A stretch of 64,000 bases of DNA from CAZCVI01 sp964502145. Its GTDB lineage: Bacteria > Acidobacteriota > Aminicenantia > UBA2199. Location of the stretch: assembly GCA_964502145.1 (NCBI GenBank), contig CAZCVI010000031.1, positions 1-64,000 on the forward strand, in the 5' to 3' direction. The stretch's first letter is position 1. Each line of letters starts with the position of its first letter. The position numbers were made by a program, and so were the translations under genes. Shown here one piece after another: positions 17,152-24,029 of this stretch. The notes below the pieces were generated by a model. That model ran no database searches. It saw only the letters and a list, made by a program, of their open reading frames with translations, and was not told the DNA's origin.

Positions 17152-19509
17152 ATGAAATTGATAGAAACATTCAGTATTTTTTTGATTATTCTTGGATTAA
17201 TCGGATGTTCCAGCAAAAAAGAGAATCAACAAGAAAAATTCAATCTGCCAGTGATAGCGGAAAAGATACAATCTCCTGCCAATCCGAAAAACCCGAAACC
17301 TACGGCTGATTCAAAACGGGGAAATCAGGTTCCTGAAACTGAAGCGTTCACCCTCCCATTACCTAAATTAAAACTGACAGAAGAATGGCTCAAGCAACTG
17401 CAAAAATATAATCTACCCAATGCCAGTCGGGGTCAACTGATTTCTATTTTAGGAATACTTGAAGGGAAAACATTCATCGCTGATTCTAATTATGTGGTTC
17501 ATGAAATAGAGACGTCATTGTCAGCAGATTATAGCCAGTACCTGAACACATTCTCTGGAGCAGACAAAAAACAAATTGATGAATTTTTCGCAAAAAATCC
17601 CGAAACGGTTTCCATACCAACGGAGAATCCACAGACAATCCATGTTTTTTCCTCTTACACCGGACCTATCAACGTATCTACTAAAAATTCTCCCAATATA
17701 CGCAAAGAAGGATTCACTTTTTTAAACTCTTCCGATTGGAATTTTACCTCCCTATGGGAAAAAAACGATCTATCATTAGACTCAAGCGGCAATACGCTGG
17801 CAACATATTCTATCCCTTGCATCTTAAGGCAATTTTCTTCTTTGGTTGATAAAAAAGAGCTTCCCAAGTTCTATTTGGCAGGAGTGGATGGGAGAAAATA
17901 TTATGCGCCAGATGAAGAAATAAATGCAGCACTTTTAAGCAAGCAACTATTAAATTGCCGAGAACTACAGTTCAAGATGAAGATCAAAGCACCAGCGGAT
18001 GATTTTACTTTGAATCTATTTATAGAAGATCGTGTGTGGAATCCTCCCGCATCTCTCATCATCGGGTTTGACCCTTTGGACGAAAATAACTTGGAATCCA
18101 AAGATATCAGAGAGCTTGAAGAACTGAATGAGAGATATTTAAAATATCTACCTTTTAATTCTTCTAAAAGAGGCCATAATCGTATCCTGGGTAAAATTTC
18201 CGCGATTCAACTGCTACTAGGAAAATACCCGGAAGCCCTGGCAATTATAAACCGATTAACCAAAGAAATACCGGGAAAAGATATCGAGGAAGAGACAGCG
18301 AATTTTGTATACCTCCAAAAAATAGTGGCGCTGGTAAAACTAAGGGCATTAAAAGCAGCTATCCTCGAATTAAACAAGGCGGATGATAAAAAAATACCCC
18401 GCGATTATCAACATTACCTGATAAAAAACATGTTACTCCAGCTAGAAAAACAAGAATCCAGCGCTTTTGCCCTGGCAAATCCTCAAAATAGCCCGCTCAA
18501 AGAAAAACTGGAATTACTTAAAGAAATCAGTTGGAATGAATTTTTGTCGCAAGTTGTGATCACGCCATTGGTAACAGAGGACCTGCATAGAAAAATAAGA
18601 ACCCCCTTAACAGCTCAAGAAATGTGGGATACAGCATATCGACTATACATCAGGAAACAATACCCTCAGGCGCAATCCATTCTCCATGCCATATTGGCAT
18701 CAAAACCGGATGATATGGTGGTAATAGCGGACAGGGATGGAAAATTTAAAGCTGGTCTTGAGGCGTTGGATATGTTGGTCAACATATATCGTAATGAAAA
18801 TAATAATCCAGAAGCGCTGAAGTATGCGCAACGCATGATTGACAAATATTGTTATGATCAATTTTATACTATCGCCGATGGAGTACCAATTTATAGCGGA
18901 CCTGGAGGAGCAATAGGTCTTAATTATCAGATAGATATTTTGACAAATAATTCAGAAAGAGATGGTGGGGTTGATTATGCGACAGTATTTAAACTTGCCC
19001 ATACTTTAATAAAAAAATTTGACGGGGTATTAATGCCCTGCTATGAATATTGCGCATCCTATGAAGATTTTGTGGGAGATTTTATAAAAAATTATCTGGA
19101 AAGGAAAAACGCCACCCTAACGGAATGGAAAAAAGAAATTAAAGAGATTGTATCTGAAACAAAGAATAAACCGTTGCAAGCAAATTTATTGCTCTTTTTG
19201 GGTCAAAAATGCATGGCTTTGGGAGATACACCCTATGCTATCCAAATGTATAATGAGGTATTTGAAAATTATAATGAAACCTATGTTATCCCTATGGACG
19301 GCTTCTGCTTTCTTCAAATATTTTTCATTGATGCCTTCGAGGAACTGGCAAAAATATACAAGGATAAACCGGAAGTGGAACAACTCAGAATCAAACTGAA
19401 AACCAAATGCAAAGTCATACGCGCCATCATGCTTAAAGATGAAGCTTATGATAAGTCATGTACAGAAGGTAAGTATGTCCAGTACATAAAAAATTGCACA
19501 AAAAAATGA
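17152..19509 (+). CDS. Lipoprotein with tetratricopeptide-like C-terminal half
   Basis: A protein of 785 residues if started at ATG 17152, which has AAGGAA six nt upstream. The in-frame ATG at 17119 lies 8 nt after the -10 box and could be a leaderless start that adds 11 residues. The N-terminus, MKLIETFSIFLIILGLIGCSS, is a lipoprotein signal with lipobox LIGC, so Cys19 would be lipidated. Residues 20-80 are low-complexity and Lys/Pro rich. From about residue 330 on there are helical repeats of TPR type (for example GKYPEALAIINRLTKEIPG and TPYAIQMYNEVFENYN). No enzyme motif is seen. It probably works as a periplasm-facing scaffold. It is monocistronic and AT-rich relative to the paralog block. 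Confidence 0.8.
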   Translation: MKLIETFSIFLIILGLIGCSSKKENQQEKFNLPVIAEKIQSPANPKNPKPTADSKRGNQVPETEAFTLPLPKLKLTEEWLKQLQKYNLPNASRGQLISILGILEGKTFIADSNYVVHEIETSLSADYSQYLNTFSGADKKQIDEFFAKNPETVSIPTENPQTIHVFSSYTGPINVSTKNSPNIRKEGFTFLNSSDWNFTSLWEKNDLSLDSSGNTLATYSIPCILRQFSSLVDKKELPKFYLAGVDGRKYYAPDEEINAALLSKQLLNCRELQFKMKIKAPADDFTLNLFIEDRVWNPPASLIIGFDPLDENNLESKDIRELEELNERYLKYLPFNSSKRGHNRILGKISAIQLLLGKYPEALAIINRLTKEIPGKDIEEETANFVYLQKIVALVKLRALKAAILELNKADDKKIPRDYQHYLIKNMLLQLEKQESSAFALANPQNSPLKEKLELLKEISWNEFLSQVVITPLVTEDLHRKIRTPLTAQEMWDTAYRLYIRKQYPQAQSILHAILASKPDDMVVIADRDGKFKAGLEALDMLVNIYRNENNNPEALKYAQRMIDKYCYDQFYTIADGVPIYSGPGGAIGLNYQIDILTNNSERDGGVDYATVFKLAHTLIKKFDGVLMPCYEYCASYEDFVGDFIKNYLERKNATLTEWKKEIKEIVSETKNKPLQANLLLFLGQKCMALGDTPYAIQMYNEVFENYNETYVIPMDGFCFLQIFFIDAFEELAKIYKDKPEVEQLRIKLKTKCKVIRAIMLKDEAYDKSCTEGKYVQYIKNCTKK

Positions 19510-19728
19510 ACGATTATTGGAACTTATTGATATACGCTGATTTATTAATGGTCAGTGCTAACTTAATGGTAAATTATTTTGCTTCCCCAATCATCAATGC
19601 GCCGGGACGCTACGTCTACGATAGCCCTAACCCAAACGCAGGCAAAAACCAAGAACTTATTGTCATTTGGACAAAAAAACCGTTTATTAAGATTTATCGG
19701 ATTCTCACGGAAACCTCTTGGCAAAAAT

Positions 19729-19967
19729 CTGAATAGATACAAAAAAAGTATCTATTCAGTTTTTTGGCACAGCCTCACTTCACGAAATCGCAATAAGTTC
19801 TTGATTTCTATCCGCTTTTTGGTTTAGACTATTGTAGACGCGACATCCCTGTCGCATTATTTTAATCGATCGCCCATCAAGGCGGCAAGGATGCCGCGTC
19901 TACTTTAACCCAAAACCCAAGGCCAGGAAAATATCAATAACCTATTTCCAAAAAACTGAATAGATAC
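19729..19967. mobile_element. MITE-like element with nested inverted repeats
   Basis: A perfect 20-bp inverted repeat (19748-19767 with 19948-19967, reading CTGAATAGATAC at the inner end) bounds 220 bp. A third CTGAATAGATAC at 19729-19740 forms a second hairpin with 19748-19759 across an A7 loop. Inside lies another inverted pair, GTAGACGCG (19834-19842) and CGCGTCTAC (19895-19903), related to the 50-bp palindrome at 43.6 kb. No transposase is encoded. The remaining part of the gap 19510-20044 has no supported gene. Confidence 0.7.
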
Positions 19968-19978
19968 TTGGCAGGGTA

Positions 19979-20033
19979 TTGACATCTTTATGCAATGGGT
20001 TTATACTCCAAAAAAGTGAGACTCTTTTGGAGT
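19979..20033 (+). promoter_or_regulatory. Consensus promoter with a 9-bp dyad over the start site
   Basis: TTGACA (19979-19984), N17, TATACT (20002-20007). A dyad ACTCCAAAA (20005-20013) / TTTTGGAGT (20025-20033) overlaps the end of the -10 box and the transcription start, where a repressor would bind. It could alternatively fold as a 5' hairpin that hides the GGAG at 20029-20032, which is the only ribosome site for the next gene. Confidence 0.75.
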
Positions 20034-20044
20034 AGACTCCGAAA

Positions 20045-21205
20045 ATGGACGAATACGTAAGGGTATTAAACATCAATTTGCCACCACGGCAGTCGGCCTT
20101 CTTATGGGGACCGCGAAAAATCGGGAAATCCTTCTTTCTAAAAAAAACATTCCCCCAAAGCATCATGTATGATTTCCTCAAGACGGATTTATTTCTGGAA
20201 CTTTCAAAGAATCCTTCATTATTACGCCAGCAGTTGTTAGCGCAAAAGAAAGAGGTGTTTGAGCATCCTGTTATCTTGGATGAAGTGCAGAAAATCCCGC
20301 AGGTTCTGGATGAAGTGCATTGGTTAATCGAAAATACAGAGATTCGCTTTATTTTATGCGGCTCCAGCGCGAGGAAATTAAAACGCGGGCAAGCGAATCT
20401 ATTAGGCGGCAGAGCGTGGCGGTACGAAATGCTGCCGCTGACCTCGGTAGAAATAGGAGACATTGACTTACTACGCATTTTAAACCGGGGTTTGATCCCG
20501 GATCACTATCAACAAGAAAACTATCACAAATCAATCAATGCCTATGTAAGAGATTACTTGAAAGAGGAAATCTTCCATGAAGGTTTAACCCGTAATATCC
20601 CGGCCTTTTCGAGATTTTTTGAAGCGATGGGTTATTCCCACGGTCAATTGACGAATTATTCCAATATCGCACGCGACTGCGGGGTGGATTCAAAGACGGT
20701 GAAAGGATACTATCAAATATTGATTGATACGTTGCTGGGAACGTTCGTGGAACCTTTTAAAAAAAGGCAACACCGGAAGGTAATCAACAAGATGGCGAAA
20801 TTCTACCTATTCGATGTCGGTGTGGCCGGCATGATTACAAAACGGCGGCTCACTGAAGAAAAAGGAGAGTTTTTCGGCCAAGCATTGGAACATTTTATAC
20901 TGATGGAAATACTGGCCCATCGTTCGTATAAAGAATTGGATTACGATATCCACTTCTGGCGCACCAAAACGGGCCTGGAAGTCGATTTTATTTTAGGAAA
21001 TGGTCAAGTCGCAGTGGAAGTGAAAGGCACGTCACGGGTCAATTCCCGGAACTTAAGACCACTCCATGCATTTAATGAAGAGTTCACCCCACAACAAGCG
21101 TTTATGGTGTGCAATGAACGAAGAAGATGGCTCTCCCGTGGGGTTACGATTATTCCATGGCGAGAGTTCCTGAGTGATTTGTGGGCAGGAAAGGTGATTC
21201 GTTGA
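20045..21205 (+). CDS. AAA ATPase with DUF4143 (AAA_14 family)
   Basis: A 386-residue ATPase. Walker A reads GPRKIGKS (about residues 21-28) and Walker B HPVILDEVQ (about 78-86), with a following SSARKLKRG sensor-like string. A helical middle with winged-helix features (DCGVDSKTVKGYY) leads to a DUF4143-type end, in which GLEVDFILGNGQVAVEVKG (about 316-334) has the D...ExK pattern of PD-(D/E)XK nucleases. These proteins are common and often mobile, and their role is not settled; some may act in DNA handling or as selfish/defence genes. It starts 77 nt after a MITE-like element, from a consensus promoter with an operator-like dyad. The ribosome site is weak (GGAG 12 nt away). Confidence 0.85.
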   Translation: MDEYVRVLNINLPPRQSAFLWGPRKIGKSFFLKKTFPQSIMYDFLKTDLFLELSKNPSLLRQQLLAQKKEVFEHPVILDEVQKIPQVLDEVHWLIENTEIRFILCGSSARKLKRGQANLLGGRAWRYEMLPLTSVEIGDIDLLRILNRGLIPDHYQQENYHKSINAYVRDYLKEEIFHEGLTRNIPAFSRFFEAMGYSHGQLTNYSNIARDCGVDSKTVKGYYQILIDTLLGTFVEPFKKRQHRKVINKMAKFYLFDVGVAGMITKRRLTEEKGEFFGQALEHFILMEILAHRSYKELDYDIHFWRTKTGLEVDFILGNGQVAVEVKGTSRVNSRNLRPLHAFNEEFTPQQAFMVCNERRRWLSRGVTIIPWREFLSDLWAGKVIR

Positions 21206-21231
21206 GAAAGAAATAAAAATTGGAGGTGTTG

Positions 21232-21960
21232 ATGAAAAAATATTTTGGGTTAATGGTGTTAATGATGATTGGTTCTTACCTGGCCATGAGTTTGACGGCG
21301 CAGATAAAACCATTGAAGGTGTACATGGTTCGCGGGGCGAAAGCAGGTAGTATTCTTGACGACGTGGACTATCAAAACGTGTTCAAGGACAGAATCTTTG
21401 CGGGTCACGATGTAACAATTGACCTGACTTCGGGAAAAGCGACCTTTCTAAGCAATTTCTTTCAAGCCAACGTGGTGTACCTGAGCCTTCATGCCAATCC
21501 GAAAAAGATCGTGGTGGGGAATGGCGACGAAGTGGACAATAATGATTTAATCCTGGCCTACAAAGCGAATGGGTATAAAGGCCCTGCGCTGGTTATTGTC
21601 ACGGGCTGTAGCACGACAAAAGACTTGGAAGACCCGATGAGTATCCCGAAAACAATGGGGTTTCGTTCTGATTCCAAGAAAAAGGCGTACATTGGGTTCA
21701 GCACCTTTAAAGTAGGTGTATTGGGTGACCGTTATTTCAGGGTTTTTCTGGCTACTTGGATGAAGAAAAGAGCGGATGGCACGTATCCAACACTGGAGGA
21801 AGCACGGGTAGAAGCAAAAGCATTCATCAAAAAAATGCTGGGCTTACAAGGTGACCAGACAGGTAAAATCGCCCGTTTTGCTCCTTTGGATGCGAGTACT
21901 GCGGACCAATTTGTTATTGTGGGCGATGATTCGTTACGGGTGACAGATATTAATCCTTAG
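21232..21960 (+). CDS. Secreted caspase-fold (clan CD-like) protein
   Basis: A 242-residue protein with a signal peptide (MKKYFGLMVLMMIGSYLAMS). ATG at 21232 is chosen because GGAGG lies 5 nt upstream. Two hydrophobic strands end in the residues of a clan CD protease dyad: VVYLSLHAN gives His87 and ALVIVTGCST gives Cys126. The spacing (39 residues) suits the caspase/gingipain/CHAT fold. A conserved-looking GNGDEVDNNDL stretch lies between them. If active, it is a cysteine peptidase exported to the periplasm or surface. It lies 26 nt after the ATPase gene on the same strand and may be co-transcribed. The fold is inferred from motif pattern only, and a non-catalytic role is possible. Confidence 0.6.
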   Translation: MKKYFGLMVLMMIGSYLAMSLTAQIKPLKVYMVRGAKAGSILDDVDYQNVFKDRIFAGHDVTIDLTSGKATFLSNFFQANVVYLSLHANPKKIVVGNGDEVDNNDLILAYKANGYKGPALVIVTGCSTTKDLEDPMSIPKTMGFRSDSKKKAYIGFSTFKVGVLGDRYFRVFLATWMKKRADGTYPTLEEARVEAKAFIKKMLGLQGDQTGKIARFAPLDASTADQFVIVGDDSLRVTDINP

Positions 21961-22164
21961 AATTTGTGCAGCACTGATCCCTAATCTGAGTCAAGCCAAC
22001 GCAACCAATCAGTTGGCCATAAGCCAGTCTCACCCAAAAAAAGCACCACAACACATAATATTCCTTTGATTGGTTTCACCAGTTACTCCTTTAAGCCAGT
22101 ATTTATAATGGACCACTAAATTTTATCAGAACTTCTTTATATATGATACGGCTACCAGCGACAT

Positions 22165-22512
22165 TTAACCCTGTGCGCCACATTCAATGGCGTCGATTTT
22201 AGCGGCCAGGATAAAATCATTCTCTGACAACCCTTTTATAGCATGAGTATACAAAGTGACCTTTACTTTATTCCAACCATGCAGGTATATATTGGGGTGA
22301 TGTCCCTCATCCTCGGCAATCTCACCAGCGGCATTGACAAAATCCAGGGCTGCTTTAAAATCCTTAAAGGTGAACTCACGCATCAGTTTGGTATCATCTT
22401 CAATCACAGTCCAAAACTTTACTTGGTCCAAGTACGGGGCGAACTCTTCCCTGACCAAAGGAACTATTCCGCCATCACACGGGGTACAACTTTTCTTTTT
22501 CAACTCTTCCAT
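22165..22512 (-). CDS. Pterin-4a-carbinolamine dehydratase
   Basis: A 115-residue enzyme that dehydrates 4a-hydroxytetrahydropterin, recycling the cofactor of aromatic amino acid hydroxylases. The family signature is clear: EDEGHHPNIYLHGWNKV supplies the catalytic His pair, and a further YTH follows. The length is normal for the family. ATG at 22512 follows GAGGTG. A Cys-containing start (KKKSCTPCDGG) precedes the usual domain, as in many bacterial members. It lies 47 nt downstream of the aminotransferase on the same strand, so the two may share a transcript. No phenylalanine hydroxylase gene is in the window. Confidence 0.93.
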   Translation of the reverse strand: MEELKKKSCTPCDGGIVPLVREEFAPYLDQVKFWTVIEDDTKLMREFTFKDFKAALDFVNAAGEIAEDEGHHPNIYLHGWNKVKVTLYTHAIKGLSENDFILAAKIDAIECGAQG

Positions 22513-22559
22513 TTTTTCACCTCTACAATGAATTCAATTATTCTTTTTCTATGCAAACT

Positions 22560-23825
22560 TTAGAGCGAAGCCAATTGTGCCGCGAATATATGCAGCGCTT
22601 CATCCAGTTGTTCTTTTTTTACGATCAAAGGAGGAATCCAGCGGATCACATTGCCAAAAGTCCCGCAGGTCAAGAGTAACAAGTGCTTGTTCTTGCATCC
22701 TGAAGTTATTTTAGTTGTTTCTTCAACTGCTGGTTCCCCATTTTTTCTTAATTCCGTGGCAATCATCAAACCGCGCCCGCGTACGTCGGCAAGAATAGGA
22801 AACTTCACCTGAAGTATTTTTAATTGTTCCAGCAGATAAAGCCCCATCTGTTGGGAATTTTCCAGTAATTTTTCCTCTTTAATGGTGCGAATAGTAGCCA
22901 CAGCAGCAGCCAAAGCCACGGCATTACCACCGCCATAGGTTCCACCATGACTGCCTTTTATCCATTTGGACATCAAGGCTTCAGTGGCAGCGACACAGGA
23001 AACAGGCATGCCAGAGGCGAGTCCTTTGGCCAATACAATAATATCACCGGTTACACCCGTAGCAGTAGTAGCGAGCCACTCCCCTGCCCTACCAAAACCA
23101 GACTGGATTTCATCTAAGATCAACAAGATGTTCTGTTGCTCACAAATCTCCCGCACCTGCTGCAAAAACGATGATGGTGCGGGGACATAACCGCCTTCAC
23201 CCAGAATGGGTTCAATAATCATTGCCGCTGTTTCTTGCGGTGCAGTGGTGCTCTGCAACATTCGTTTTAGCTCTTTAATACAAAAGCTTACGGTGGTTGC
23301 TTCATCCCAGCCATAATAAAAGGCATCGGGAAAGGGGGCGAAAAAAATCCCGGCAGGTAATGGTTGATAATTGCTGCGATAAACGGTTTTACTGGCAGTA
23401 AGAGCCATGGTTAAGGCAGTACGGCCATGGAAGCCACCATGGAATGCAATAATATTTGTTTTGCCAGTGGCCGCTTTGGCCAGTTTAATCGCACCTTCCA
23501 CGGCTTCGGCCCCACTATTGGAGAAGAAAAAGCGGTTAATACCCACGGGCATAATGGTGGCGAGTTCGCGGGCCAATTCTATGGCGGGTTGATTGAAAAC
23601 ACAATTCAATTGTCCAAAAATTAATTTACCCGCTTGCTCTTGAATAGCGCGAACGACTTTGGGATGACAGTGACCCGTACTGGTCACGCCAATACCGCAG
23701 GTAAAATCCATATATTGATTGCCATCCGTATCATACAAATAAATCCCTTCGCCACGGCACATCACCGTTTCGGACAAATGGGTCCACACCGAACTCAAAT
23801 AATCGGTTCCATTATCTTGCATCAT
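22560..23825 (-). CDS. Class III PLP aminotransferase (4-aminobutyrate/ornithine type)
   Basis: A 421-residue cytosolic aminotransferase. Cofactor residues are visible: SNSGAEAVEGA phosphate region (about 102-112), LILDEIQSGFGRAG (Asp238 for the pyridine nitrogen) and VLAKGLASGMP with the Schiff-base Lys267. The overall sequence resembles 4-aminobutyrate aminotransferases, but the amino donor cannot be fixed from sequence. ATG at 23825 follows GAGGAG at 6 nt. Its promoter may be TTGACT with a weak -10 about 17 bp on, near 23850-23872. The pairing with carbinolamine dehydratase could reflect amino acid breakdown, which is an inference only. Confidence 0.9.
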   Translation of the reverse strand: MMQDNGTDYLSSVWTHLSETVMCRGEGIYLYDTDGNQYMDFTCGIGVTSTGHCHPKVVRAIQEQAGKLIFGQLNCVFNQPAIELARELATIMPVGINRFFFSNSGAEAVEGAIKLAKAATGKTNIIAFHGGFHGRTALTMALTASKTVYRSNYQPLPAGIFFAPFPDAFYYGWDEATTVSFCIKELKRMLQSTTAPQETAAMIIEPILGEGGYVPAPSSFLQQVREICEQQNILLILDEIQSGFGRAGEWLATTATGVTGDIIVLAKGLASGMPVSCVAATEALMSKWIKGSHGGTYGGGNAVALAAAVATIRTIKEEKLLENSQQMGLYLLEQLKILQVKFPILADVRGRGLMIATELRKNGEPAVEETTKITSGCKNKHLLLLTCGTFGNVIRWIPPLIVKKEQLDEALHIFAAQLASL

Positions 23826-23994
23826 GTTTCACTCCTCGTAGAAGTAATGTGTAACAAATTTCATATCGGAAGTCAAGAGCTAACGCAATCTTAAAAAAAA
23901 TCTTTTCCACCCCCAAGGACTCACCAAACCGTCCCCCATTCTGTACGACACAAAAGGTGACCTAGTAAATGGGGACGCAGTCCCCCCCTCAGGC

Positions 23995-24023
23995 TTGACT
24001 TTGTGTTTGAAAGGTCTTAAAAT
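23995..24023 (+). promoter_or_regulatory. Promoter TTGACT-N17-TAAAAT, 6 nt before the ATG
   Basis: TTGACT (23995-24000) and TAAAAT (24018-24023) are 17 bp apart, and only six bases (TTTCTT) separate the -10 box from ATG 24030. No Shine-Dalgarno lies between, so the transcript should be leaderless. A small hairpin, GGGGAC/GTCCCC, lies upstream at 23971-23985. Confidence 0.75.
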
Positions 24024-24029
24024 TTTCTT

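Noticed and set aside
16786..17216. Two short minus-strand open frames before the lipoprotein gene
   Set aside because: They overlap the consensus promoter and start of a well-supported plus-strand gene and show no coding signal.
19494..19827. Short open frames after the lipoprotein gene
   Set aside because: They run into the inverted repeats of the MITE-like element; no homologous motif or ribosome site is seen.
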